64,000 nucleotides of DNA from Sorghum bicolor (taxonomy: Eukaryota; Streptophyta; Magnoliopsida; Poales; Poaceae). This document shows, piece after piece, positions 46,986-59,400 of this stretch. A model generated the notes under the pieces. That model was not told where the DNA came from. It ran no database searches and saw only the letters and a list, made by a program, of their open reading frames with translations. The translations under genes were made by a program, and so were the position numbers. The stretch covers positions 31,648,769-31,712,768 of the forward strand of contig NC_012870.2 of the NCBI RefSeq assembly GCF_000003195.3, written 5' to 3'. Numbering within the stretch: the stretch's first letter is position 1; the number at the start of each line of letters is the position of its first letter.

Positions 46986-47672
46986 TGTTGATGCAAAACT
47001 GATCTGCAAACACAAAGGGCTAATACCCGATTCAAACGTTAAGGCGTGCCAGCCGATTTGACCTTGCTATCGGCAAAGGTGATAACTCGAATACTTTAGT
47101 CCTGACAACAGCGATGCGCCCGGATGTCACGGCTAAGAGGTATTCACGCGGAACTCGAGAACACGCCGAGCTTAAGTCGACGAATTCCTAAGAACTCGTA
47201 AAAAAGGAAAAAGTATGACGAAGTCGTCGAAAAAGTAGATGCTAGAATATGAGTAAAACGTGTGTTTGATTGATTTCTTGATATCTTGATTACAAGGTCC
47301 TAGGGTTTATATTTATACCCTGCTCAAAGAGCTACGACCAGATACGATTAGAATTCGAATCCCAAATTACACGGAATCCGTATACAAAACGATGCAAATA
47401 ACTAAGGAAATAATAAAACTATCCTTCGTGACAAACCGAAACTCCTCCAGATGACAACTGGCACCTTCCGGACTCCTCCTTCGCGTCATCGGCAATCCCT
47501 TTGCCATAGTCATCGGCAGACCTTTTTACCCAGCCATCGGCACCATATTACTGCCTGTGGACTTAGTCACATTCAACCTCTCCCTCATCGGCAACCATCC
47601 TCATCAGCAACCCGCATTGTACTGCCACCCTATCCTGCCATCCTGGACACGTGCCCAAAAACGGTGTCAACA
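46986..47672 (-). repeat. 5' LTR of A2 (right end)
   Basis: 687 bp, the partner of 35357-36044. Substitutions seen: G/A near 47,244 and G/C near 47,464. The sense strand has a TATAAATATAAA box. It ends exactly at the ATTCG duplication. Confidence 0.92.
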
Positions 47673-49315
47673 ATTCGCCGATGATGGAAAATTAGGCCAG
47701 GGATTCACATCGGCCGATGATTTGGTAGAAGTAGATATAGGTAGTGGTGATAAGCCTAGGCCTACTTTTATTAGTGCTAAATTAGATCCTGAGAGTAAGC
47801 AACAATTGACTAGTTTGTTAAAGGAATATAAAGATTGCTTTGCTTGGGATTATACCGAGATGCCTGGTTTAGACCGATCAATTGTTGAACATCGGTTACC
47901 CATCAAGTCTGGATTTCGGCCACATCAGCAACCAGCCCGCCGATGTAATCCTAACATTCTACCTGATATTAAGGCCGAAATCACCAAACTTATTGAAGCT
48001 AAGTTTATTCGGCAGTGTCGGTATGCCGAGTGGATTTCCAATGTTGTTCCGGTTTACAAGAAGAACGGGAAGCTTCGGGTGTGCATTGATTTCAGGAATC
48101 TCAATAAAGCTATGCCGATGGATGGATACCCAATGCCTGTCGTCGATCTACTGGTTGATGCTGCGGCTGGACATCAGGTCATCAGCTTCATGGATGGTAA
48201 TGCAGGTTACAATCAAATATTCATGGCGGAGGAGGATATTCCAAAAACCGCATTCAGGTGTCCTGGTCATGTTGGGCTATTTGAATGGATAGTCATGACT
48301 TTTGGGTTGAAGAATGCTGGTGCTACTTATCAAAGGGCTATGAATTTTATATTTCATGAGTTCATCGGCAAGCTCGTGGAGATTTATATTGATGATGTGG
48401 TGGTTAAGTCTGGAGATTTCTCAAAGCATCTTGCCGATTTACAAAAAGTGTTAGAGTGCACAAGGAAGCATGGATTAAAGATGAATCCCAACAAGTGTGC
48501 ATTTGGTGTATCGGCAGGGCAGTTTCTTGGTTTCATGGTACATCAGAGGGGTATTGAAATTAGTCGAAGATCTATTGATGCCATCAATAAAATAGTGGCC
48601 CCTACCAACAAAACCGAGCTCCAATCCTTGATCGGCAAGGTAAATTTTATCAGGAGATTTATATCGAATTTGTCTGGTAGGATTCGTGCTTTCAGTCCTC
48701 TTCTTAAATTGAAAGCCGATCAAGAGTTTATTTGGGGAGAAGAACAGCAGTTGGCTCTGGATGAAATCAAGAAGTATCTAGTAAATCCTCCAGTTCTAGT
48801 TCCACCTCAACAAGGGAAGCCCTTCAGATTGTATTTATCTACCGATGGATCGGTTATCGGTTCAGCTTTAGTTCAAGAATTTGAAGGGAAAAAAAGGGTA
48901 ATTTATTATTTGAGTAGGAGGTTGATTGATGCTGAAACTAGGTATTCGGCCATTGAGAAACTATGCTTATGCTTATATTTTTCATGTATCAAGCTGAGAC
49001 ATTACCTGTTATCGGCCGAATGCACTGTTGTTTGCAAAGATGACGTGGTCCGATACATGCTATCTATGCCGATTATGAGTGGTAGGATCGGTAAATAGAT
49101 TTTAGCGCTGTCGGAGTTTGATTTGCGTTACGAATCGGCTAAGGCAGTCAAAGGGCAGATTATGGCCGATTTTATGACTCAGCATTGCGGTCTAGTGGAA
49201 ACCTTGGAAATTGTACCCTGGGCGCTCTTCTTTGATGGATCTACCTGTGACCGGGGGGCAGGAATCGGCATTGTATTAGTTTCCCCTAAGGGGAGGAAGT
49301 ATGAGTTTTCCTTGC

Positions 49316-49777
49316 TGTGGGGGTATAAACCCCTATACCCTTACGGCTAGACTTCGGCCAGGAGGCTTGGCCCATTACGAGACGAGTTCAAGGCTTGATC
49401 CGACGACCTGGAGTTTCGCGCAAGGAAACAAGATGTGGAGATCAAGCAGGATTCTAGTCGGTTAGAATAGGAATTGATATCGAATTATCCATGGCAGTTG
49501 TAACCGACTAGGATTAGTTTCCAGATCTGTAACCCTGCCCTCCAGACTATATAAGGAGGGGCAAGGGACCCCCCTAGGACACATCATATTCTCTCAACAC
49601 AAATCAATACAACCAGACGCAGGACGTAGGTATTACGCCAACTCGGCGGCCGAACCTGGATAAAAAGCTTGTCCGTGTCTTGCGTCACCATCGAGTTCGT
49701 AGTTTGCGCACCGTCTACCGATAAACTACTACCGTGGGTATACCCCAAGGTAGACTGCCGACTAGCTTTCGTCGACA
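49316..49777 (+). repeat. 5' LTR of C
   Basis: TGTGGGGGTATAAACCCC to TTCGTCGACA, 462 bp. TATA box (TATATAA) at about 49548-49554 and transcript-start-like sequence after it. Only one difference from the right LTR (AGGAGGCTTGG versus AGGAGGGTTGG). Confidence 0.95.
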
Positions 49778-49778
49778 G

Positions 49779-49797
49779 TGGCGCGCCAGGTAGGGGG
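49779..49797 (+). other. Primer-binding region of C
   Basis: TGGCGCGCCAGGTAGGGGG begins one base after the 5' LTR. It matches the B primer site. The tRNA is not assigned. Confidence 0.7.
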
Positions 49798-49825
49798 TGT
49801 GCGTGCAACTTTTCCGGCGAACAAG

Positions 49826-52800
49826 ATGGTCACGATCCCAGCTTCCGCGACCGTGCCCGAAGGCCTCACGTTCACCGTCGGCCAGATCACGTGGACGACG
49901 TGCAGCGGCGGCTTCGCGACCACGGTTCCGAAGGAGATCCAGATCCAATCTGAGATCACGCCGTCTCCGACCACACGCATGACGGCACCAAGCGCCCGAC
50001 CACCGTTCCCACTCTACAAGGGAAAGGAGATCGACTGCTCGGACCTCCTCCAAGCGCTCGATCGCACTGACTCCAAGCTACTCGAAGTCTCCCAACTAAT
50101 AGATGGAGTTCTGCGCTGGCCCGACCAAGCTGCTCGAGCGGATTTTCCGAAATCCCGCCGGCCAACTCGTGTCGCCACACACGAACGGCCGGGAACGTCC
50201 CTGACGATAACCTCAACCCCCTCAGGACGATCCGTCGAGCTCAAAAAGGAAGACTATCCTCGCGGCCTGAACAACTCGGCCTCTGTTTACTCACAGCATG
50301 TCCAATCCGTTTTCAGCAAGGCGGGTTGGTCGCCGACAAGGAACAATCGTCACCATGTCAACATGGTGACAATCCGAGAGCTACGGGACGGCCAGGTTTC
50401 CAGCACCAACTCAAGCACCGGCTCCGCCCCCACCGAGGTTATAAACACCGAAGACGAGGGCTACGACCTGGATTTTCCTTCACACCCTCCGGGTTTCGAC
50501 CGATTCCCGATATTCCCCCCCCCGGCGAGGGGATATTGTGTTCAATGTCAGCGCCGACGAACCGGCTGTTGACGGAGAAACAGATGACCAGAGGCAACTC
50601 CGCGAACAGCGTAACGCCGATCGCGCCCGACGGCGTGCGGACGAGCAACAGATGCCACCAAGTAACCTCAACGATGCCTTTGACATGGTCGGGGACCAGC
50701 CAGTCTACAAAACGCCAAGCGCCAACGTGGCTGTCGCCATGGCCAACCTGGATCGGCTTCCCGACACCCCCGAATGCCAGGGAGTCCGGACCAGCATCCG
50801 AGCACACCTGATCGCCGCAATGGGACAGACAGCCACTCTGCTCAAGAGAGTCCAGGACGTCTCTTATACGGGAGCCGCCTCCGACCAGACTAATCGTAGC
50901 CGGGCCTCACCCAGCAGGCGTCACCGCAGCCGCTCCCCCGATAACCGTCAAGGGGACTCACGGCGCGATGATGGTGGTCGGGACGCCGATGGCCGCCGCC
51001 AGCAGAACCGCGCACGCGGCCAAGAAGAAGATCAACACAGGGATCTCCGCCACAACATCCCTCCCAAAGATGCCCGGGACCGCATCAACAGGCGCGCCGC
51101 AGAGAGACCAGTCCACGAAAACCTGCGCCGCATCGAGTACGATGCGACCCACGGTCCTCCAGGCCTAAGACAGTTCTCCTCGCACCTCCGCCAGGTCGTG
51201 TGGCCCCGCAATTTCAAGCTCGAAAAACTTAAAAAATACGACGGCAAGGAAAATCCAGAGAACTGGATCACTCTCTATGAAATCGCCGTCCGATCAGCGG
51301 CAGGAGATGAGCACGTCATGGCTAACTACTTCCCCGTAGTCCTCGACCAGGCTGGTCATCAGTGGCTTCTCGGCTTGCCCGAGAACTCCTTCGACTCTTG
51401 GGAAGAGCTACGCCAGGCTTTCATCGACAACTTCATCGCCACATGCGAGCAGCCCGGAAACAAGTATGACCTTGAAAGGATAAGAGACAGGAAGAATGAA
51501 CCTCTGCGCGATTACATCCGACGATTCTCGGATATGCGCCTCAAAATCCCGAAGATTTCCCATGACGAGGCCATATCGGCCTTTATCAAGGGCTTGCGTT
51601 TCCATGAAGCGCTGAGGAACAAGCTGTTGCGTAAGCGCCCATCAACGGTAGCAGAGCTCCTCGCCACGGCTAAAAATTACGCCGACGCTGATGACGCAGA
51701 AAAACTAATCCGAGACGATGCGAGAGGCCCCGACCAGCCTTCCCGGCGAGATGACGGTCGTGGTCGCTACGACAACAGAAATCACCGCCGCTCTGACAAC
51801 CGCGATCACCGAGAGGTTTGGGATCGGCGGCGCGACAGCCGCGACGACTTCAGAGGAAAGCGCCCTCGCGAATACGACCACGAAGTAAATACGGTCAAAC
51901 GTCCCAATGGACGACGGGACTACCAAGACGACTACAACAAAACGTTGAAGGGACCGTGCCAGCTACACCCAAAGTCTAACCATACCATGGAAGAGTGCCG
52001 CGTCCTCAAAAGTATCTATACACGGCGGGCCGCCCAAGAGGACTCCGCCAAGAAAAATAACAAGCGCGACGGGCACGACCACGAAGATGAGGATGAGGAC
52101 CAGGACAGGGACCCCCGACACCAATACGTCAGCCCCACCGACGTGGTCCACTCCATCTTCGGGGGCAAGGTCTCCACTAAGTCCAAGCGAGAAAGAAAGC
52201 TGTTAAAGAGAGCCTGCCTCAACATAGACACCACGGACGGGCTGATTGCAGACCCGAAATTTCCCGCGTGGTCCCACAGGGAGATCTCGTTCAGCAGGAA
52301 GGACCAGTGGGCCGCTATCCCAGAGCCGGGTCGTTTCCCACTGATTCTCGATCCCTGCATCAACAGCATCAGATTCGAGCGCGTGCTCGTGGACGGGGGA
52401 AGCTCCATCGACATCCTTTTCCGCAACAGCCTGCCCGCCCTCAAGATATCACCGGCACAACTAAAACCTTACGACGCCCAATTCTGGGGGGTTTTGCCAG
52501 GTCAAAGTTCGGTGCCCCTCGGACAGATAACATTGCCTGTCCAATTCGGCACACCCGATCACTTCCGGACGGAGTTCATCAACTTCGTAGTCGCGGATTT
52601 CGACGGGACCTATCACGCCATACTGGGCCGCCCATCGCTGACGAAGTTCATGGCAGTCCCGCACTACTCATACCTAGTCCTTAAGATGCCCACGGAGAAG
52701 GGTGTCCTAACCATCAGAGGCAACGTCTACACCGCGTACACCTGCGAAGAAGAAAGCTTCAAGATCACCGAGGCAATCGACCTCTCAATCCGCATGGCGG

Positions 52801-52964
52801 AAACAGCAAACCAAGCCGCACAGCTGCCTCCCGACCAGCTCCGATTACCTGAGCAGGAGACAGCCAGAAAGAACTCGAAATCCAAGGAGTACAAAGAAGT
52901 GCAGCTGGTCGAAGGCAACCCCAAGAAGACAGCCCTCATCGGGGCTAACCTGGATCCAAAATAG
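49826..52964 (+). pseudogene. C gag-protease, frameshifted at a C run
   Basis: Starts at ATG 49826 (MVTIPASATVPEGL). The first frame runs to a nine-C run (50515-50523), where homologous reading moves to a second frame (FNVSADEPAVDGETDD). The second frame is open to TAG 52962-52964. It contains the Retrotrans_gag domain (WPRNFKLEKLKKYDGKENPE through LLATAKNYAD), the C-x2-H-x4-H-x4-C knuckle (CQLHPKSNHTMEEC), and an aspartic protease with VLVDGGSSIDILFRNSL. It ends NLDPK followed by amber, with pol continuing in the same frame. One extra base in the run is the simplest cause; an assembly error at the homopolymer is possible. Confidence 0.87.
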
Positions 52965-55900
52965 GAAGACGCGCTCGTCAGGTTTCTAAGGGACAACGTG
53001 AGCGTTTTCGCATGGAAACCCGCAGACATGCCCGGTGTCCCACGAAACCTGATCGAGCAGTCCTTAAATGTCTCGAAGACCGCAAGACCAATCAAGCAAA
53101 AACTGCGACGGTTCGCTCGTGACAAAAAGGAGGCTATTAGGACAGAAATAACACGGCTTCTAGCAGCCGGATTCATAAAAGAAGTGTATCACCCCGATTG
53201 GCTCGCCAATCCGGTTCTTGTACGTAAAAAGAATAATGAATGGAGAATGTGCGTTGATTACACCGATCTCAACAAACACTGTCCTAAAGATCCTTTTGGT
53301 CTTCCTCGCATCGACGAGGTGGTCGACTCAACGGCCGGATGCGAACTCCTCTCCTTTCTAGATTGCTACTCTGGTTATCACCAGATCTCGCTAAAGGAAG
53401 AAGATCAGATCAAGACATCCTTCATCACACCCTTCGGCGCATACTGCTACACTACCATGTCTTTCGGGCTTAAAAACGCCGGGGCCACTTATCAAAGGGC
53501 CATCCAGCAATGCCTCCACGACGAGATTCGCGATGACCTCGTCGAGGCCTATGTGGACGATGTGGTCGTAAAAACAAGGGACGCGAGCACCCTAATCGAC
53601 AACTTAGACCGAACCTTCAAGGCACTCAATAGGTACAAGTGGAAGCTCAACCCCAAGAAATGCATTTTCGGCGTTCCCTCCGGTTTACTGCTCGGCAACG
53701 TCGTCAGTCGCGACGGCATACGACCAAACCCTTCAAAAGTCAAAGCCGTACTCGACATGCGACCACCGAAGAATGTCAAGGATATTCAGAAGCTAACCGG
53801 ATGCATGGCCGCCCTCAGTCGTTTCATCTCAAGGCTGGGAGAAAAAGGCCTCCCTTTCTTCAAACTATTGAAAGCGTCAGAAAAATTTTCTTGGACAGAG
53901 GAAGCCGACGCTGCGTTCACTCAGCTTAAGACCTTCCTCACTTCACCACCTGTTCTCACAGCGCCTCAGCCCAATGAAGACCTACTTCTTTACATTGCTG
54001 CAACCGACAGGGTTGTTTCCACGGCAATAGTGGTCGAGCGAGATGAACCAGGTCACGTCTTCAAGGTCCAGAGACCCGTTTACTTCATAAGCGAAGTCTT
54101 AAACGAGTCCAAGGCCAGGTACCCACAAATACAGAAGCTTATATACGCCATCCTGATAACATCAAGAAAGCTGAAGCACTACTTCGACGGCCATCGAGTC
54201 CTGGTGACAACCAGCTTTCCTCTCGGGGACATCCTGCGCAATAAAGACGCCAATGGCAGAATCGTGAAATGGGCAATGGAATTATGTCCATTTTCCCTGG
54301 AGTTCCAGAGTCGCACCACTGTCAAGTCCCAAGCCCTGGTCGATTTCATTGCCGAATGGACGGATCTCAACGAGCCTTCCGTTCCCGATGTCTCAGACCA
54401 CTGGTCAATGTTCTTTGATGGGTCCTTGAACATCAACGGTGCAGGCGCTGGGATATTGTTCGTATCACCCAACAAGGACAAACTCCGCTACGTCCTTAGG
54501 ATCCTTTTTCCGGCGTCAAACAACGTCGCCGAATACGAAGCATGCTTACATGGCATACGACTAGCCGTTGAACTGGGGGTCAAGCGCCTCTATGTCTACG
54601 GTGACTCCGCTTTGGTCATCAACCAGCTCAACAAGGAGTGGGACGCAACCCACGAGAAGATGGATCTCTACTGCAAAGAAATTCGCAAATGGGAAACTAA
54701 CTTCTATGGCATAGAGTACATCCACGTGGTCCGGGATAAGAACCAAGCAGCAGATGCGTTGTCAAAGTTAGGCTCATCTCGGGCCCAAATTCCGCGGGGT
54801 ATTTTTGTCCAGGACATCCATGAGCCAAGCGTAAGCCCTCCCCTGGTCGACAAGCAACCCACCGAGGCAATGCTCATAGATGACGCCACTCCGACAACCG
54901 GTGGGCGTGACTGGCGTACCCCGTTCATCAAATACATATCAGACGGGACAGGCTCTCAGGACAAAACAGAGAACGAGCGCCTCATCCGACGATCAAAGAA
55001 CTACATCCTGGTCGACGGAAAACTCATGCGGAAAAACGCAAGCTCCGAAGTACTGCTCAAGTGCATACCCCAAGATGATGGTATCAAGCTCTTGGAGGAC
55101 ATACACGCTGGATCCTGCGGCAATCACGCCGCATCTAGAACGCTGGTCGGAAAGGCTTTCCGAGCAGGTTTTTATTGGCCAACCGCGGTCGGCGACGCAG
55201 AAAAACTGGTTCGGCATTGCGAAGGATGTCAGTTTTTCGCTAAGAGGACCCACGTACCTGCCCATGAAATTCAAACTATCCCGTCATCTTGGCCCTTTGC
55301 TTGCTGGGGGCTTGACATGATCGGACCATTTAAACCAGCCCCGGGCAATTTCAAGTTTGTCTTCGTGCTAATCGACAAGTTCTCCAAGTGGATTGAATAC
55401 ATGCCCCTGGTCAAGGCAACCTCCGAGAAGGCTGTGGAGTTTCTCAATCAAATCATACACAGATTCGGCATCCCGAACAGCATAATCACCGACCTGGGCA
55501 CCCAGTTTACTGGCACCACTTTTTGGGATTTCTGCGATGACAGAGGCATAGTCATAAAATATGTGTCAGTGGCACATCCACGTGCCAACGGTCAAGTCAA
55601 ACGTGCTAACGGAATGATCGTTGACGCCCTAAAGAAGAGGCTGTACACCGAAAACGACAGAGCACCCAGTCGATGGATGAGAGAATTGCCGGCAGTAGTC
55701 TGGGGCCTCCGAACCCAGACCAGTCGAAACACAGGGGTGTCTCCCTACTTCATGGTATACGGTGCAGAGGCGGTCCTGCCGTCTGACATACACTTCGGAT
55801 CTCCTAGAATCGAGCACTTCGACCAGGCGACTGCCGACAACGCCAGAGAACTCGAAATCAATTGCATGGAGGAAAAGCGTTTAGTTTCATGTCTCCGAAC

Positions 55901-56150
55901 AGCAAAATATCTCGCGGCAGTCAGGCGATACTACAACAGGAACGTCAAGGACCGTTCCTTCGTGGTCGGCGATCTGGTGCTTCGATGGAAAGCAAGCCAG
56001 GAGGGAATGCACAAGTTATCCACTCCCTGGGAAGGACCCTTCGTGGTGACCGAGGTCACACGACCTACGTCCTACAGATTGGCATACCCAGACGGAACAC
56101 GAGTGCCTAACTCTTGGCACATCGACAAACTGCGACGTTTCTATCCATAA
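52965..56150 (+). CDS. C pol: RT, RNase H, second RNase H, integrase with Glu-to-Lys change
   Basis: Open from the amber codon to the stop at 56148-56150 (about 1,061 codons). [19 protein letters not shown] and YVDDVVVK. The first RNase H is degenerate at its active site. The second RNase H looks complete ([47 protein letters not shown]). Integrase: zinc residues in HAGSCGNH and CEGC, Asp in WGLDMIG and [10 protein letters not shown], but at the catalytic Glu position the codon at 55599-55601 is AAA (NGQVKRANG, where B has NGQVERANG). The C-terminal chromatin-side region ends LRRFYP. Likely integration-defective as it stands. Confidence 0.92.
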   Translation, partial: EDALVRFLRDNVSVFAWKPADMPGVPRNLIEQSLNVSKTARPIKQKLRRFARDKKEAIRTEITRLLAAGFIKEVYHPDWLANPVLVRKKNNEWRMCVDYTDLNKHCPKDPFGLPRIDEVVDSTAGCELLSFLDCYSGYHQISLKEEDQIKTSFITPFGAYCYTTMSFGLKNAGATYQRAIQQCLHDEIRDDLVEAYVDDVVVKTRDASTLIDNLDRTFKALNRYKWKLNPKKCIFGVPSGLLLGNVVSRDGIRPNPSKVKAVLDMRPPKNVKDIQKLTGCMAALSRFISRLGEKGLPFFKLLKASEKFSWTEEADAAFTQLKTFLTSPPVLTAPQPNEDLLLYIAATDRVVSTAIVVERDEPGHVFKVQRPVYFISEVLNESKARYPQIQKLIYAILITSRKLKHYFDGHRVLVTTSFPLGDILRNKDANGRIVKWAMELCPFSLEFQSRTTVKSQALVDFIAEWTDLNEPSVPDVSDHWSMFFDGSLNINGAGAGILFVSPNKDKLRYVLRILFPASNNVAEYEACLHGIRLAVELGVKRLYVYGDSALVINQLNKEWDATHEKMDLYCKEIRKWETNFYGIEYIHVVRDKNQAADALSKLGSSRAQIPRGIFVQDIHEPSVSPPLVDKQPTEAMLIDDATPTTGGRDWRTPFIKYISDGTGSQDKTENERLIRRSKNYILVDGKLMRKNASSEVLLKCIPQDDGIKLLEDIHAGSCGNHAASRTLVGKAFRAGFYWPTAVGDAEKLVRHCEGCQFFAKRTHVPAHEIQTIPSSWPFACWGLDMIGPFKPAPGNFKFVFVLIDKFSKWIEYMPLVKATSEKAVEFLNQIIHRFGIPNSIITDLGTQFTGTTFWDFCDDRGIVIKYVSVAHPRANGQVKRANGMIVDALKKRLYTENDRAPSRWMRELPAVVWGLRTQTSRNTGVSPYFMVYGAEAVLPSDIHFGSPRIEHFDQATADNARELEINCMEEKRLVSCLRTAKYLAAVRRYYNRNVKDRSFVVGDLVLRWKASQEGMHKLSTPWEGPFVVTEVTRPTSYRLAYPDGTRVPNSWHIDKLRRFYP

Positions 56151-56427
56151 AGTTTTAATGACTTTCTTTTGTAAGTATCTTATAATTTTTGATAATGAAA
56201 TTTTCTATTTTTCGCCTATACCTTGTCATACACAGCACTCGGCAAAACTCCTGCAATGGATGCTCTTGGCGACAACCAAGACAAATACGGTGACACGTCA
56301 CTCAGATATTTTCACAGCGCTCAAAACAAGAGTCATGACAAAAAGAAAACTTTATTACAAACTTTACATACAAAGTTTACAATAAATACCCTGACGGGCA
56401 GATACTAGTCTATTCCTACAGACTACT
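56151..56427. other. C: gap between pol and the convergent extra gene
   Basis: 277 bp of AT-rich sequence between two convergent coding ends; probably both 3' untranslated ends. Nothing else is recognised. Confidence 0.5.
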
Positions 56428-59400
56428 TTATTGGCCTAGCTGCTCGGGCTGATCACCCGCCTGGCCCTGCTGCCCGGACGAAGGGGTCGGGGCCACCGGC
56501 GCCTGGCTGGTCCAGACCGCAGGCGTCGACCGCCCATCTCCAGCAACGGACGCGCCCGACAACTCCCTGGCCGACCTATCTGAGCTCGGCTGGTCTGGAG
56601 GAGTGGCCGTTCCGCACAGATTGATGTCGCCGATCACTGTCGACGACAAGTCCAGCAGACTACCCCGAAGTTCGTCCGCTTCCTGTGGGCCGACTTCCTT
56701 CGGGTACCCCTTCTCCAGCCTGCTCAAGTCGACCAGGGGGTAGTGGGCGCGCACCATGCTGAGGACGTGCGCGCCGGCAAACTCCCCGGCGTCCTTCACA
56801 AACTGCTGGAGCCAGTCCCACGCCCGTTGCGCCTTCTCGACCGGGGTCAACTGCGGCGCGCGGGGCTGGCTCTCCGGAAGCTCGGGACTGATCAGGTCTA
56901 GGACCGGGGACACTCCTTTCCAGATCCTGCAACAGTTGACCTTCCAGGAGTCCCGGTCCTTGATCAGATCATCCAGGTGCTTTTTGGCGTTCACCTTGAG
57001 CACTGCAAACGAAACGAAGCGTTATTTTCGGCATACCAAACAAACAAAGGGGCAGGCAGCAAACAACAAGGCGGCACCCATTACCAGATAGCTCCCGGTC
57101 TTTTCGACCCAATTCCTCTTCTGCTCGCCGCCCGGACTCCAGCGCACCGGCGAGCTGTTGGCTAAGCTGCTCCTTCTCTTGTTGGAGGCTCGCCACCTCC
57201 TCCTCCAAGTCTGCGTGAATCCTAAACTGGTCAGCAAAGCAAACTATACAAGTACGCGAAGCTGCTCGGAGCGTGTGACTAACCTTCTTGCAGCCGGTAC
57301 TGGTCGGCCAAACGACGAGCGAGGTCGAGACGACGCTCCTTTTCGGCACTCATCTCGACCACCTTCTCCCCGACCTCCGCCCGCAACCGGTCTACCTCCG
57401 CGGCAAGGGCCTTGTTCTCGGCCATAACGCCTTCTATCTGGTCAAAGCACCGTTTCCGGTACTTCGCCGTTTTCATTGCGCCCTACAAAGCAAGCATATA
57501 ACGACCATGCAAGACAAGGCAAAAGAATGTGCAGCAGTGCAAAAAGCCACTTACCTTGACTTCGTCGACGAGGCGCTTGGCCGCGCGCTCCACCCTGGCA
57601 GCCTCTTCGGTCTCGGCGAGCTCCTCATGCCCGATGAAGTGATCCCCGTGTTGGCGCCACACATACACGTGTTGGCGGCCATCACGGGGACGACCCTCGA
57701 TCTCTTCCACCTCATCATCGGAGGCCGCCCGGGTTTCCTCCTCCTGTGCTGCGTCACCCCCGGTGGTGGTCCCAGGTATTACTGGCCCTTGGACCAGACC
57801 TGGGGAGCCCGCAGCAGAGGAGGCTCCTGCTCGGGGCGGCGTGGGGACTTCACTCCCCCCGGCAGGAGGAGCGGTCGGAGATCTTCCCTTCTCTGAGGAG
57901 TCAGTTGGGGGAGCCTCTCCAGCCCTGGTCGGGCTTCTTGTCGTAGTCGGTGCCGCGCTCGGGAGCCCCTCGGTGCTCCCAGGCGCGACTGCAGCTGTTG
58001 GCTGCTCTGTGGCCTGGGGGGCCGCATCCCCAGAACCGCGGGCAGGCTCGCCCATCCCTTGGCTGGCAACATGGCCGGGGTCGACATCCGACGCCGCACT
58101 ACAGGAACAAAAGTCAAATTGCAAAAAAAAAAAAAAATCAAAGAGGAGTCCAAAAATACGTAAGTCGAACACTTACAGGTCTGATCGACGGTGGGTGGCG
58201 GTGAACCTCCTCCTCGCCCGGCCGGCCGGCACCTGCGCCCCCGTCTCGACAGCTTGCGGTGCAGGGGCGTCGCCGGCCACTTGATCAGTAGCGGCCGGCG
58301 CATTGTCTGGGCGACCCCGGGGCCGTCGGACCAACGACGGCGCAGCCTCCTCGTCGTCGTCGTTGTCGTCAACGATCCGCACGAGCCGACGACGCTTCGG
58401 TGCTTGGCTGCTCTCCGCCGGAACATCCGCCGGCAAAGGATCTGCTGGCAATGGCCTCTTCCCCGCTACCCTCTCCTCGGAGGTCGGGCGGGCTTGGTCC
58501 TCTTCACTGCTCGTGTAATGAGTACACCGAGCAGCGTCCTCCTCTGGCGGGTCTTCTCCCGCGGGATTTTCCATCCCCGGTGCCAGTGATACATACACTG
58601 TGCACCGGTCGACACCGCCGATCTGCAAAAGCAACAGAGATGAGTCAACTGCCGACGATATACGAATGCTAAAACAGAATCTGCTACATACCTTTTGTGC
58701 TGGTCGTCCTAACTTGAAGGCTTGCACCCGATCACTGCCACGGATGAAGCCTCCGTCCGCGAAGTTAAACAGCTCGTTTAACAGCTGTTGTACCTCCGCT
58801 TTCTCCAAAATCTCCGACCGCATCCTGGTCGGGTCTGCGCTTCCGGCATACTCGTACGCCGAGTGCACCCTCTTCTGGCAGGGCATCACCCGGCGGCAAA
58901 TGAAGTTGCCGACCACGCCAAGCTCGTCCAGGCGCGACCAGTCGATCAGCTTCATGAGATCCGCCACTGGTCCGTCGAACTCCGGGCGGTCGGTCCAGCT
59001 CGTCCTCTTCTCAGGAATGTATCCAACGTCGCAGAACGTGGAGCTGCCCGGTTCCTCCCTGATGGAGAACCACTTCCTGTACCATTCGGTCAAGGAAGTG
59101 TTCCATGGGCAATGCAGGTAGCGATTCTTCATCCCATCACGAAGGTTGAGGTATACTCCACCTGCAACCTTGGAGCCTCCAACTGCTCCCTTCTTCCTCA
59201 AGCAGAAAAGATAACGGAAAAGATCGAAGTGCGGCTCTATGCCAACATAGGCCTCGCACAGGTGGATGAAGGTGGAAATAAGGAGAATTGAGTTCGGGTG
59301 CAGATTGCAAATCCCGATCTCATAGTACAAAAGAAGACCTTGAAGAAAAGGATGAACAGGAACACCAAAGCCTCTCTTAACGAAATCTTCAAAAACGACG

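Larger units (their letters stand above)
35357..47672 (-). mobile_element. Retrotransposon A2: full-length member of the A family, inserted in reverse into A1
   Basis: 12,316 bp, minus strand, with a perfect ATTCG duplication (35352-35356, 47673-47677). It interrupts A1 pol a few codons after its start. Layout in its sense: 5' LTR (right), primer region, gag-protease, pol, then an oppositely oriented PMD gene, then the 3' LTR (left). LTRs differ by two substitutions and a small change at one end in about 687 bp, so insertion was recent (order 0.1-0.2 million years at the usual grass rate). One nonsense codon (41457-41459) lies between the second RNase H and integrase. A and B share lineage and plan but not LTR or primer sequence. 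Confidence 0.93.

Noticed and set aside
47557..47680. A2 LTR read as the N-terminus of A1 pol
   Set aside because: The open frame crosses the A2 right end by chance; A1 pol really begins at 35344 and resumes after the ATTCG duplication.
50326..50811. 161-codon frame overlapping C gag
   Set aside because: Third frame of the gag region; only the stretch around the C run resembles the true protein, explained by the frameshift.
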